Positions 11,615 through 23,284 of a stretch of 53,820 bases of DNA are shown one piece after another. This stretch comes from Nemertoderma westbladi (Eukaryota; Xenacoelomorpha; Nemertodermatida; Nemertodermatidae): the NCBI GenBank assembly GCA_032718475.1, contig JAUCBJ010004968.1, forward strand, positions 1-53,820, read 5' to 3'. The position numbers were made by a program, and so were the translations under genes. The notes below the pieces were generated by a model. That model saw only the letters and a list, made by a program, of their open reading frames with translations. It was not told the origin of the DNA and ran no database searches. Position 1 is the first letter of the stretch; each line of letters opens with the position of its first letter.

Positions 11615-14246
11615 CTACCTGCATTATTCACTCCATGAGGCTGCCAAAGTACAAGATTATCACTGGCTGGTCCTCACAGCGAAAGCAATGTCCTTCAAAG
11701 CGGAGGCAATTGTGTTCTAGTGTCAAACTTGGGGGAACCAATGAGACACCTCCAATGTTATATAGTGTCTGGTTGGAGATGTGTGCATTGTACTTGACAC
11801 AATGAACCCGGCGTAGCATTCTTGTGAATGTGCCATCCAGATATTTGGTGTCCTCAGCAGTTAGAGCCCAGCATGGACTCCCATAGAGGAGTACTGGAAC
11901 TACTGCTGCTCTAAATATCAGACCTTAAGTTTCCGATTAATTCTCGGTGACTTCCAAATCCTGGAAAGCCTATTCAAGGCTGCCCATGCCTTTCCCTTAC
12001 GTATTCAAAGGTCCTCACCTGACTTCCGGATCCATGATCCCAGGTAACAGAAGTCATCCACATGCTCAAGCATACCATCTTTTGAGCTTATGCTCATCCG
12101 ATCAGAGACTTGCTGAGGACTTTCAAAGTTAACTGTCAAAATCATGGTCTTTCTGGAGTTAATAAAAACACCAACACTAGAAGCAGCATGTTCTAATGAG
12201 CTGAGGAGCCGTTGGGCTCCCTCTAGTGATTCTGAGAGTACTCCTAAGTCATCAGCAAAGTCTAGATCAGTTAGGTACTTGGCAGGATTTCCTCGACTTC
12301 TGGAGCCGGTAGGTGGAGTTATCATCACCCCATCATCATTATGATGATCTAAGGACATGCGTAGAACATAGTCAACAACAATTATGAACAAGAATGGTAC
12401 AAGTTTGTCTCCCTGGAGGACGCCCCATAACACTTCAAATGGTTCTGTGTCACTGTCAACAGTAGACACAAATGTTGTCGAACCATCGTATACCGATCTG
12501 ATTGCTGCAATAATTTCATCAGGAATCCCATATAATGAAAGTATGCTGAACATACGTGAGCGAGAGACTGAATCAAAGGCCTTGAAGAAGTCAACAAAGA
12601 TAACAGCCAGATGCCAGTCTTTCTTTTTTGATAACTCTTCAATTATCCTTCTAAGTGCCAAAATGGGCTCCATGGTCCCACGACCTTTACGGAACCCATT
12701 CTGATTTCCACGGAGCAGTCTCTAAATGGGATCTCTGATGCGATTTAATAGAATTCTATTGTATAGCTTTGCAGCAATCGAGATCAATGAGATTCCCCGA
12801 AAAGAATCATAGAGTGTTAGGTTGCCCTTCTTGGGAACTGGCACCAACTTATTTGTTTTCAATTCTTGTGGGATTCTTGTTGTTCGGTACATGTCTACTG
12901 CTCAGCTGTAGTGTGAAGCTGGATCTCACACATGGCTGTTGCAACAGAGAGGACCAGTCATGCCGCGGCAAGGCAGATTTCGTTGTTCTACTAGCACACA
13001 GACTAAGTCTTACCTTGGCCACAATAAGGCGGTGATCACTGGAGAAGGGTCATAATGTAAATGCATTACAGTCTTGTATAGAGCTCCTGTATTTCCTACG
13101 AAACAGGATATGGTCTATCTGGGACTTATGACTACTGGGTCCACTATGAGTCCATAGCTTTCCAGTTCACTTCTTGAACTGGGTTCCAGCCGAAAACAAT
13201 CCATTTCCAGAGATAAAATATTGAAGATGGACGGAATTTCGGTTAACACTATTGCTATAGACCCAGGGCAATGTAGGTGATTGATGCAGACTTGCATTAA
13301 AGTCTCACAGGAATGTTAAGAATGCATGCTGATCCACTCCATCAGTAGCTGCTTGTAGATTCTGGTAGAAATTTTCCACCTCCTCTACAGGGGCAACACT
13401 AGTTGGAGAGTAGCACACAATCAGAACCATCTTAGGAAACTTCTTAGCCAGTCTTCCAGAACATGAGAAGTGGCAACGGATGATGCGGTTAGAGATTTGG
13501 TCTATTTTGTCCAATGCTGCATGTGCAGTTGGATTCATCAATAGACCAATTCCACCATGGCCACTATCATCTGCTGAAGCGAGGGCGAGCCGCCAACCGC
13601 CCCCCATATCCTTAATCAGAACCTCATCAGTATGTCCAGTCTGCATTCGGTGCTCTTGAATACCCACTATACTAAGAGAAAGCTTATCTGCCAAGGCAGT
13701 CAGCTCACCTTGTCGCATTGGGGACCCGAGTGTTAGGGTGTTTACTGAGGCTAGTCTAGTAACTTGCCTCAGATTCACCAATGGCTTCGTTGGTCGGGTG
13801 GAACATTAGAGTAGCCTCCAACTCCAGAATCCCTCTCCCCCTCGCAATCTGGCCTCCCTGGTGACCCAGGGTTTGGGCCAGAAAGGTCATCAGGAAAGGG
13901 ACTCAAAGAATTGTTTGCCGCTCTCTCTCCAGTAGGGGGTGAGACAGGCAGCCGGTCAGGAGATAACTGACGCCTGTGAGGCCGATTGTGTCCAGTCATT
14001 CCACTGGCCTCTAGTGGCTAGACCTCCGCATTACTAATGTAATCCATAGTGGGGGTTGGGGCGTGCTTTTTTGCCGAGTCAGCTCTCGGGGCAGATACCA
14101 CACCCTGGTTTGCCATTCCACAGGGTGGGTGTCGCAGTGGAGTCAGATATGAGGCCCATCACCCATATCTACTCTGGCGCACATGACCCATCCATCATAG
14201 GCTGTGCAGCTCATCTGCTGGGTCATGCCCTGTACCCCTACTGCCA
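11615..14246 (-). mobile_element. LINE-A copy 2: endonuclease plus reverse transcriptase, inserted in LINE-B
   Basis: The 5' end (14,246) starts at the same TGGCAG as copy 1. The start MDYISNAE region is followed by the linker (13,999-13,775), then endonuclease in a shifted frame (13,781-13,305): NTLTLGSPMRQ, the catalytic Glu in VGIQEHRM, and SFSSDHR-type ending near 13,050. The EN-to-RT linker present in copy 3 is deleted at about 12,900. RT follows: NKLVPVPKKGN, an in-frame stop, GFRKGRGTMEPILALRR, DFFKAFDS, GVLQGD and the catalytic FADD in LDFADDLGVL. It breaks off at 11,615 inside the C-terminal domain (CFRCEDQP...HGV), which copy 32,035-32,373 carries further. Multiple frameshifts make it non-functional. 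Confidence 0.85.
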
Positions 14247-15088
14247 AGTTTTGAACTTCTAATGTATAAGCATCCTTTACAGCATTGTCAGTTCTGAGTT
14301 TCTCCCAGCCATATTTGATTTGCTTGCTTGTCCTGGGTTTGCTGGCTCTCAAACTGAGTCTGATCTCTACAGTCACAATTCTGTGGTCCTAACCAATTAG
14401 GTTGAACGAGCTGTATGCCTCGCAGTTGATCATGCTGTTTCTCCACTTTTTGTTTATAAGGATGTAATCCAGTTATGCTTTGGTTCTATTAGTGTATTGA
14501 AAGGTCCATAGCTTCCCCTTACTCTTTTCGAATGTGTTGTTTGTTGGTATCATTGCACACTCTTCCATTAGGTCTAAAAGTAAGTACCCATTTCTGTTAG
14601 AACTGGTGTAATAGGTGTAACCCTTGATGTCTTCTGGGCCAATTTGCGCATTCAGGTCACCAGCAATGACTTTAACATTGTGTTTCGGAATGTCCTTTAT
14701 AAGTCCAGTCAGTTCTTCATAAAACTTGACTGCTTCTTCTGGCTCTGAGGCATTGGTTGGACTGTAGCAACATATAACTGTTGCCTTGGGATTCCCATCA
14801 AATGTTGCGATCATAACCCTGGAATTGATAGATTCGATGTTGTTTAGGGTCTTAAGTGCAAATGGGCTTAGCAGAAATCCTACTCCACCAATTGATGCAT
14901 TGGCCGAGTTTCTTACTGCTGAGCTTGTTACTAACGTCCAACCATTTCCAATGTCATTGTACTTCATGGCAGTGTCTTGATGACAAATCCGCAATGACAA
15001 TTCACACAAACCTGCGCAATCAGTCTCAAATTTATCCAAAGTATATCAAAGCAAATCAATAAGGACTTCTCCGCACAATGACAACAAG
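14247..15088 (-). mobile_element. LINE-B 5' part: AP endonuclease domain
   Basis: The frame at 15,039-14,473 is an APE-type endonuclease: LDKFETDCAGLCEL (catalytic Glu), GGVGFLLSP, TVICCYSPTN and VIAGDLNAQIG (the GDxNA motif), KLWTFQYTN. The C-terminal end continues in another frame to KDAYTLEVQN at about 14,250, where LINE-A begins. The N-terminus above 15,039 is frame-shifted. The left boundary at about 15,088 adjoins the MULE-like transposase. A candidate imperfect target duplication is CCCAATTC (15,089-15,096) against CCCACAATTC (10,705-10,714). Confidence 0.8.
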
Positions 15089-15770
15089 CCCAATTCGGAA
15101 AGTTTGCATTTGATGTAAGTTTTGGAGGTGTAGATAGCATGGAAGAACAAGCAATGGTATTCATTTACTCCACGCGTTAATTATTGCAATTTCTCAGTCA
15201 CAACCCATTGTGCGGAGATTCTGAAACTCAGGCTTAATTTGAAGTAGCTGAAGGACAAATATTTCATGAGTTGATTCTAGTTTTCTTGTATGAATGAATA
15301 TTGGGCCTGGAATACGTGGAGGTTGGTGACGGCACGATGTGATTAAAGTGAGTTCTTTAAATGAAGTCGTAGTAACCCAAAAGACTCCGCAATTAAAAGT
15401 TGTGTCAATGCAAATTGGTGTAAATATTTCCTGATTACAGCAATTCTTTACTATTAAATCTAATTGCCAATCTTTGGTGATTACCACAGTTAAGTATGGA
15501 GAAAGAGCAATATGTCTAATAAATTGTGAATTAACTTGCATTTTCCTGCACAGTTTCATAAGTGGATCATTAATTAATGTCAAGTTCAACATCAGAATGG
15601 TCTCTAGAACCTTTCAAATTCCACTCAACTTATCGTACAGAACTTGGTAACATATCTAAAGATGCCTTAGCCATACCACCAGCCTTCTGAACAACTGCGT
15701 TAAACAACCTCTTTGCACTACAACCTAGCATAGACTTCTGCACAGAAACTAATGTATAAAGCACGTGGTA
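15089..15770 (-). pseudogene. MULE-like transposase, N-terminal/catalytic part
   Basis: The longest frame is 15,592-15,194. It contains SPYLTVVITKDWQLDLIVKN, CIDTTFNCGVFWVTTTSFKE (first catalytic Asp in the D-T-T-F-N motif), PGPIFIHTRKLESTHEIF, and LRTMGCD, which corresponds to the second Asp block (family form G-T-D-G-E). After a stop, IAIINAWSK and CYLHLQN continue toward 15,090. The D-T-T-F-N and H-x-K spacing is characteristic of MULE-like transposases as I recall them. The C-terminal half is at 10,350-10,704, so LINE-B inserted into this gene. In-frame stops show that it is dead. Confidence 0.65.
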
Positions 15771-16382
15771 TCTTTGGTCTCCGATGAACTATAAAATAAA
15801 GCAAAAATTAATAAATTATATAAAGCGGTGGCTAATATTAACCTGTTGTAAATATAAATAGAATATTATATGTTGATTTTAATACACTTAAGATATTTTT
15901 AATATAATTATGTATTAAGTAAGCACGGAATTCGCAAGCAGGAATTCCACGCACTTTACACATGATGACCCTAATCCCATAGTATTAATATTAGCTTGTA
16001 ATGGCTATAGTTGGGTGTTGCTCTTACAACAAAAACACTCACCATCCATACCAAACCCTTTCTTTTATATACCAGTACTTCTGGATTCCACATACCGATA
16101 TCAGAAGATAGTCAGTCACATCAGTTAGAAAATTTGTAATTCTTCCTAACCTGACCTCCCAAGAGGTAGGACCATAGGACTGCTGTTGAGACCTTTGTCG
16201 CATTATTTGTGGCGTAGGATGTGCATAGGATTGCACATAGCTCTTCGTGCAGCACATGAATGGTGGGATTTAAATCTAACTAATGGTGGGATTTAGGTAC
16301 ATATATACAAGATACTTTATATAAGACAGGGTGGGAAACTGGACACAAATCCCATCTTGGCGAATTAATATCCTGCCTCAAT
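15771..16382. other. No gene seen (15.8-16.4 kb)
   Basis: AT-rich. A 72-codon minus-strand frame (16,257-16,039) shows no recognisable motif and no conserved copy elsewhere in the window, and is left unannotated. Confidence 0.5.
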
Positions 16383-16550
16383 CAATGTTAAATTCTCAAT
16401 TTAGGGAAAGGAGCAGGTTACAGTGGCACGATATTTTAACCAAAACAATAAACTAAACACAATAGAACAGGTTACAGTTTTATTTGTGAGTGTAATCAGC
16501 TGATATTTGCATCAAATTTCTCCTGGAGAGGGATGAATTTTTATTGCGCC
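16383..16550 (+). repeat. Interspersed repeat, copy 1 (inverted partner at 20.4-20.6 kb)
   Basis: ATGTTAAATT...AGGGAAAGG...AGGTTACAGTGGCA...AACAATAAACTAAA...GTAATCAGCTG matches the reverse complement of 20,415-20,588 along about 130-170 bp. No flanking duplication was recognised. It may be a MITE or SINE in opposite orientations, or the ends of one ~4.2-kb element. Confidence 0.75.
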
Positions 16551-16979
16551 CAATTTCCCCACTATCAGCTTTTTTATATATAAGATATATAATAAGATAC
16601 TTTTGCATAGATGAGGTATGAGTGTAGAAATAATTTTATATGATTAGTTAAAAAATTGGATTAAAGATATTTTATTTAGGTACACAATTTGTCTTGATAA
16701 CCAGGCTACTTCAGACTATTAATGTGCTTAGTTAATAGTAGGGCTGAAAAACAGTATTGCATCCCTACACCAAATCAAAATTCACTAATACAGATTAAAC
16801 TTATAAACTTACACTTATAAAAATGATAGGACTCTAGTGGAAATATAATATATAGGGAGGCATATATACCCATAACTTTTACTGCGAATTCTTCATTAGA
16901 AATATCTTTACGCTCATATTGTAGTAAACAACACACAAGTGAACTGTTCTTATTCACTCCGTCTTTGAATAACGCTAAT

Positions 16980-17560
16980 GTTCTAATAACGCTAATAACG
17001 CTTCATTACTACGGCAGCAGTAAGTCTTTTCCAATCTGTAATTGTACGTGTCCAATTTAATATTAGAAATAGGATATAAAACCCTGCTATCCTTAGCCAT
17101 TTCAGACAAATAATATGTACATTTACCGCGTTTATGGAAACTTCCCAAGATCTTCAACAAAGCCAGTAACCATTTTAGAATATGTATTAGAACTAAGAAA
17201 GAATGATAAGCTATCTTGACATTTCGATGGAAAGACATTTGAAATGAATTCAGAAGGCACATTTACAAGAAAGTTCGCAAGAAGAGCATTGTCGCATAAA
17301 GGTAACACCTGTGTTGGGAAACAAACAACATCACATTTTGTTCGCTTACAATGGTGTATAATCTTTGACTTAAACAACTGTTATCTTAGTTCTCTGTTCT
17401 CATATGTGACACTGGCACTGACACCAGACGAGTCATTATCATTCCCAGCATCTACATCCAAAACATCAATATTATCTTCATGGCATGATATCAGGGTGCT
17501 ATTGTATCGTGGTGCCTCATAAACTGGTTGGTCTTCTAAAAGATCCAGCAGATTACTTGC
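16980..17560 (-). pseudogene. Degraded ORF of unknown family
   Basis: Two overlapping minus-strand frames read as one protein with a single frameshift near 17,140. Frame 17,377-17,132 ends in GFVEDLGKFP, and frame 17,262-16,975 continues after LGSF with KRGKCTYYLSEMAKD and LDTYNYRLEKTYCC. Upstream (17,520-17,400), HEDNIDVLDVDAGNDNDS is acidic and in frame apart from one stop. The continuity across the frameshift suggests a former CDS, probably of a transposon given the surroundings. I do not recognise the family, and chance overlap is possible. Confidence 0.35.
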
Positions 17561-18770
17561 AGAACTTCCTTAGAAGCAGTATTAGGATCAAGTTCGCTTG
17601 TAAACAGTTTTATAGGAGTTGATTTGTTATTCGTAGTTAGTTAGTTAGGTAGCGCCTGGAGCGCTATATATTTCCGATTATTACGAATTATGTCATAAAT
17701 TAAATTTACTATATGTATAAATTTACGTACATTTCACTATTTCATCATTTTTAGGTGAAAAAGTATCAGCACTATGTTTATTAACAAAAGGTAAAGGCAC
17801 AGAAATGGTAGCTGTAGCCAGAATCGTTACTTCCCCATCATATATTCAATAACTTGTACTGGGACCTGTAGATGTGGAGTGGAACTACCAACATAAGACA
17901 CTGCCGCAGTTGATAATCGTGATGTTAGATCACCTATAGAAGTTATGGACTTCTAACACCAACACTGAAGCAATACAATATTTTAACCTTTTTTTACTCA
18001 CTAAATCAACACCTTTAGTAACGGGTAGTCTCTCCAATTCATCCAAATCACATAAACTTTCGACTGTACGACACAGCGCCTGGAATGATGTTATATTGAG
18101 TTCTTCGAAAATAGATAACTCAACTAAATTGTTGTCAATGAGAAATTGTGTTGGTTCAAATCCTATTTCACTTCCCGCCTGTATTACATCATTAGGCGAC
18201 CTATTGCTTCTAAGGCTACTGGTGCAGCAGTCGTACAGCAGCAAACAGCCTGTCACCAAGCAACAAAAATGATAGGAAATCATAAATCAATTAGCAGATT
18301 CGGTACCGGTAGGCAGGTAGGCCTACCTACCATAGGTGTAGCCTATTTCTACTTGGCTTCTTGGCAGCCACCAGGCCACCCTATGCTGCTATGCCCGGCA
18401 GTTATTACTGTATTACAGTATTATAATTACCAATACAGTACTGAATTCAGGAATTAGGATTGGGTGGTTAAGAATAGGGCACCCGCGGTGCTCGGTGCAC
18501 GTATCACAAGATATCAGACTGTCAGATGCCTATCAGATTTGGCCTACTACTGCCTGACCCCCTGACTGTAAAGTATGTGCAGCTGATTCTGAGTTCTGGA
18601 GTCAGTAGGCACCTACTGTATTAGGGATAGGACAGGCCCTACGCCCTGGCCTACAGTGACAGTCAGAGAGTATAGTACTGTAGTTACAGTAGTATACAGG
18701 TATAGTCTCCTAGTTGGCAGTTATGTGTCTGAGTGCAGGAGTGTAGTTACTTAGCAGACACCAGACAGCT
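17561..18770. other. No recognisable gene; one unassigned ORF (17,930-18,283, minus)
   Basis: A 117-codon minus-strand frame (17,930-18,283) reads IGFEPTQFLIDNNLVEL, NITSFQALCRTVESLCD, LDELERLPVTKG. Its composition looks protein-like, but I recognise no domain and it has no partner in the window. The rest is unstructured, ending in a GC-richer stretch before the hexamer array. Confidence 0.35.
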
Positions 18771-19078
18771 GTGTACTTCGTAGGTGTAGGCCTAGGTGTA
18801 AGCCTAGGTGTAGTTGTAGGCATAGGTGTAGGCGTAGGTGTAGACGTAGGTGTAGGTGTAGGCGTAGGCGTAGGTGTAGGCATATGTGTAGGTGTAGGCG
18901 TAGGTGTAGGTATAGGCGTTGGTGTAGGCGTAGGCGTGTGTAGGCATAGGTGTAGGCGTAGGTGTAGACATAGGTGTAGGCATAGGTGTAGGCTTAGGTG
19001 TAGACGTAGGTGTAGGCATAGGTGTAGGTGTAGGTGTAGGCGTAAGTGTAGGCGTAGGTGTAGGTGTAGGCATAGCAT
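18771..19078 (+). repeat. TAGGTG/TAGGCG hexamer array (reverse of 7.5-8.2 kb array)
   Basis: About 300 bp of GTAGGT/GTAGGC hexamers, the reverse complement of the CCTACR array at 7453-8250. Its right edge, read on the minus strand (GGTGTAAATGCTATGCC), matches the start of the first array (GGTGTAAACGCTACGCC). So both loci share a boundary as well as the monomer, and the unit moved or spread as a defined element. The Val-Gly and Pro-Thr frames over it are repeat artefacts. Confidence 0.95.
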
Positions 19079-20414
19079 TTACACCCCCGGGGTATACACT
19101 CTATATATTGCATGTAATTTTATTGATTATTGTCCAACCACATTAGAGACTACTAATTGTTATGGTAGGTGATTTAGCTGGCTAGTAATTTTCATTCCCT
19201 CTGCAGCATACATAATGTTAGTAATGCTGATACTCTCTAGTTGATAGGTAATGTTACCATCAGAGCAGCAACTCAGTCACATCAGTACTACTGATTTGCT
19301 CACCTCTGAAGTAATCTAGTTGTAATCACATGCACCCTGGTCGTATTCATGTGCTGCCAACCCTGTTTCCTTCTATCTATCTATTTCACTTACATTAACT
19401 CAATATCGTTTAGTTTTCAATATTGTCCATTATTAATTTCCATGCTTCCATCTCAAAATTTGAAAATAATATACTTTATAAACTTATTAAGCACTTTCAT
19501 CTTTAATTTTTATTTTTTGTTAAAACCTTTATTTAAAAAAAATCACTTATATTGAAATGATCTTGTAGATTTCATTTATTTTTTCTCTCATTTTAACTGT
19601 TCTCACATGGATAGTGTTTGTTACATTACGGTAGGCTGTGCTAGTTATACTAGAAAGTTGCCTGCTTTAACATACAGTATTAGCACTTCGTTTATGTTTT
19701 ATATCGTAATGTTGTACAAGTGGCAGAAAATTCAGCATTTCAAAAGCGAAATTTGCAATCAAATCATCTATCATCTCTGTTATCATTGGAACTAATCCAA
19801 AGGTATTTATTATCATAAAGGTCCGTGTCTGGCTTATAATTGTCTTTATCCATTTTTTTATAATTCAACCATTGTATTCAGCTAGTTAAGGCGTGAGTAG
19901 CCTACTGTAGTTGTTCAATTCGAGTGTGGTAATAGAAGAGGTCATAGTGTAACATTGACTTAATGTAACAATGGGCTCTGTTATCGTATAATTTATCACC
20001 TGGTGAATAATCGTGTTCTACATTATGCATATGCATAGAGGAAACCTCAGCAATTAATATTTCAGAAACGCATGCTGAAAGATTATGGAGATGAATTGGG
20101 GACTTACATGGCTGATCGCGAATAATGGAGGTGTTGAGTTGTAGAGGCGGCACGCAATGCATCTTCCTAATGGTGTGGGGTGTGGCCAAATAGGTATGTA
20201 TTGGTAAATATTAGAGGGGTCTTTAGAATGACATTGTAATGAAACATTTATATAAGATTGATTACCCTTACACCTAAGTAAGGGTAATCAGCAAACCACA
20301 GTAAGTCAAAATAAACATCTGTGATTGCTAGCTTTCAAAAGCAGAATTGTTGAAACAATAATGGGTATCAATGTTCAACAGTGAATGGAATACCACAAGA
20401 AGAAGAAATGGAAC
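19079..20414. other. No gene seen (19.1-20.4 kb); one perfect hairpin
   Basis: AT-rich without a credible gene. At 20,260-20,289 a perfect 12-bp inverted repeat (GATTACCCTTAC, loop ACCTAA, GTAAGGGTAATC) stands out. No further structure was recognised. Confidence 0.55.
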
Positions 20415-20588
20415 GACTTTCGACGCAATCAAAATGAGTCTCTGTTAAAGCGGAAATCTATGCAATTAACAGCTGATTACTCTCAAAAAGTGAAATGCAA
20501 CCTGTTTGATTTACTTTAGTTTATTGTTTTCGTTAGAAAATCATGCCACTGTAACCTCTCCCTTTCCCTTAATTGATAATTTAACATT
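20415..20588 (-). repeat. Interspersed repeat, copy 2 (inverted to 16.4 kb)
   Basis: The reverse complement matches 16,383-16,550, with shared blocks AGGTTACAGTGGCA, AACAATAAACTAAA and GTAATCAGCTG. About 4 kb separates the copies. Confidence 0.75.
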
Positions 20589-21272
20589 GGGAATAAACAA
20601 GATATATAATAGTCCCGTTATATTAACAATGAAAATATTTAACCAAAGCTATAATATCGGAAAACTAATCAAAAATTGAAAGTCATTTAATAATCATTCC
20701 ATATTCTCAGAGAAGTTATGAAATTGATTATTTCAAACTAAACATTAAGCACGCAAATTGGGCACCTTATTTCAATATAAACACCCATCCTTCCGGCAAA
20801 GTCATGCTATAATTTTAGGGTTAGAGCTTCTTCGAGGGGTAAATGGATAATATATTCACGTTTCTAGTAGGTACAATGTGTTCTTATTAACATTCATGAT
20901 GTTCCCCAAACAATGTTGGTATTCTGGAAGCGACTCTGAAACAAGACTCCCCCCTTTCATCTTTGTTATTAATTTCCTTGCGATTGCAGTGGATCTAGTA
21001 TTTTCACGTTCATTAAATTATTGTATAGTGCATGTTGTTGGTGAAACATAATATAACTTATCATGTTGCGATAAACATTATTAGCGATATTATGAAACTG
21101 AAATAACTTTTATGGAACTACATTAATTATCTTTCATGGAAATTCATGATTTCATGACAATTTGAATTTAGTATGGCTCGTCCGCAATTATCAAATTTAT
21201 CTTCTTAATCTAAAGTAAGCATATACAAAAATCCCTTTCGTATTCAGAGGTTTTTGGCAGATCTCCGTATCG
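20589..21272. other. No gene seen (20.6-21.3 kb)
   Basis: AT-rich sequence leading into the 60-bp minisatellite. No frames, repeats or RNA genes were recognised. Confidence 0.55.
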
Positions 21273-22119
21273 AAAACTATGAGTAGCATAAGTTATACAA
21301 GAGCAACAACTGTACAAATGTACAACTGTACTAAAAACTTAGTAGCATAAGTTATACAAGAGCAACAACTGTACAAATGTACAACTGTACTAAAAACTTG
21401 TAGCATAAGTTATACAAGAGCAACAACTGTACAAATGTACAACTGTACTAAAAACTATGAGTAGCATAAGTTATACAAGAGCAACAACTGTACTATAAAC
21501 TATGAGTATCATAAGTTATATAACAGCAACAACTGTACAAATGTACAACTGTACTAAAAACTATGAGTAGCATAAGTTATACAAGAGCAACAACTGTACA
21601 AATGTACAACTGTACTAAAAACTATGAGTAGCATAAGTTATACAAGAGCAACAACTGTACAAATGTACAACTGTACTAAACACTATGAGTAGCATAAGTT
21701 ATACAAGAGCAACAACTGTACAAATGTACAACTGTACTAAAAACTATGAGTAGCATAAGTTATACAAGAGCAACAACTGTACTAAAAACTATGAGTAGCA
21801 TAAGTTATACAAGAGCAACAACTGTACAAATGTACAACTGTACTAAAAACTATGAGTAGCATAAGTTATACAAGAGCAACAACTGTACTAAAAACTATGA
21901 GTAGCATAAGTTATACAAGAACAAGAACTGTACAAATGTACAACTGTACTAAAAACTATGAGTAGCATAAGTTATACAAGAACAAGAACTGTACCAATGT
22001 ACAACTGTACTAAAAACTATGAGTAGCATAAGTTATACAACAGCAACAACTGTACAAATGTACAACTGTACTAAAAACTATGAGTAGCATAAGTTATACA
22101 AGAGCAACAACTGTACAAA
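21273..22119 (+). repeat. 60-bp minisatellite, about 15 units, with short 44-bp variants
   Basis: The unit starts AAAACTATGAGTAGCATAAG and ends CAACTGTACAAATGTAC / AACTGTACT. Full units are 60 bp. Short units (near 21,460, 21,760 and 21,870) lack 16 bp lying between two copies of CAACTGTAC, exactly what slippage or recombination between those repeats removes. Other units have point changes (AGAACAAGAAC, GTACCAATG). Each full unit contains the palindrome GTACATTTGTAC or its complement. Units are very similar, so the array is young or homogenised. Confidence 0.95.
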
Positions 22120-22339
22120 TTTCCTACATCTGTATGGGCTGAGAGTTCCATGGATAGAGTTCTTGAATATAATGATACTTAGCTACTTGGATCCAGAAGT
22201 CACCAGACTTTCGAATACGTAAGGAGAAGGCATGGGCATTGAAAGGACTGCGCCGGATTTGGAAGCCACATCATTATCACATCATTATAATTTATTATTG
22301 GTGTTATGGGTGAATGAGTGGTTTCATATTATTATAACT

Positions 22340-22440
22340 TTTAGTTGGGCACAGCTTTTGCATAGTCGGCAATGGGGTCCAGGTGGCGTAGAACAGGTGA
22401 CCTCCGGGTTGAAAGTCCGGAGGAAGTGTTTCGGCTGGGC
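22340..22440 (-). mobile_element. SINE-1 head copy
   Basis: On the minus strand it reads TTTCAACCCGGAGGTCACC, TGTTCTACGCCACCTGG, then CCGACTATGCAAAAGCTGTG. This aligns with the 29.4-kb SINE-1 (AACCCGGAGGTCACCAG, CCACCTGGAC, CCGACTAAGCAAAAGATGTG). The B box is mutated (GTTCTACGCC for GTTCGATCCC). Any LINE-derived tail would lie to the left and is not seen. Confidence 0.7.
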
Positions 22441-22786
22441 CTTTGACCCGAACACCAAAGTGTACCTAGACCAGTCAAAGTTCCTCTCCATAAAGGACAA
22501 AAAAAACGTACTGGGGTGGGCATGGTCTTGGCTCGCAGGTACAGAGTACAAAATTACTGAAGACTTTCCATATGTGATCCGATCACAGCGTGAAACCTTG
22601 CTCAGGCTGTCATGGGATGCAAGATCTCAGGATTTTACCAGCAAGGTACAGGGCAATAAGCTCCTTATTAATGACAGACGCTCTAGTGGCTGGGATTTGC
22701 GCTGTGGACCTAGTCCATGTGACTCTGTTACTGCATTACCTGAGGTCCTAGGGATGTTGGAACCAAAACCTCTACTGGTATTCTGA
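22441..22786 (+). pseudogene. Possible LINE ORF1-like C-terminal fragment
   Basis: The frame open from 22,232 to 22,786 only looks protein-like after the SINE head. ITEDFPYVIRSQRETLL, then ARSQ, then VQGNKLLINDRRSSGW follow the pattern of the C-terminal RNA-binding domain of LINE ORF1 proteins as I recall it (I-x-E-D-[FY]-P, R-x-x-L, then K-L-x-I-[ND]). Just upstream, GWAWSWLAGTEYK is tryptophan-rich. It is next to SINE-1 and a satellite, with no linked RT. Assignment is tentative; a chance frame is possible. Confidence 0.35.
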
Positions 22787-23284
22787 CCACAGCAACAAGT
22801 GATCTGTTTCTAGACCAAGAGTCGGAACCACTGGAAGCGTGGGTGTGTGGAGAGCACCAGGTAGTGGGATGGATGAGGTGCATTGTGCCAGTGAAATCCC
22901 TGGGTCCAGGACCCTGAATGCCAACTCAAAGTTCCTCGGCCACTACAATGAATAACCTTATGGGGAATGAGATGCATATCAGCCTACTTTCGACCAAGCT
23001 GTTATAGTGGACTTCTCGATAGCAAGTTGCATGGTGAATAATGATGAGGCAACCATCACCACACCCGAGTTACAAACAACAGCACCACCTAGGAATTATG
23101 AAGATGCTGATTCTGTTGAAGTTTTTTAAGTTGTTTGTTTAAGTTTGAGTCGGGGGAGGAAGGGAAAAAAATAATGGAGTTGAGGTGAGGTAATAGCCTG
23201 AATGGCCTGGCTTCTCGAACACGCTCTGGTAGGAGATTAAGAACCCCGAATGGACTGAGACAAGATTCGATGCCTGGGTGGGTC
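22787..23284. other. No gene seen (22.8-23.3 kb)
   Basis: GC content is a little higher than in the flanks. It leads into the 72-bp satellite. No motif was recognised. Confidence 0.5.

Noticed and set aside
13115-13297. 60-codon frame also present at 45,006-45,188
   Set aside because: Conserved only because it is a shadow frame of the LINE-A endonuclease in both copies.
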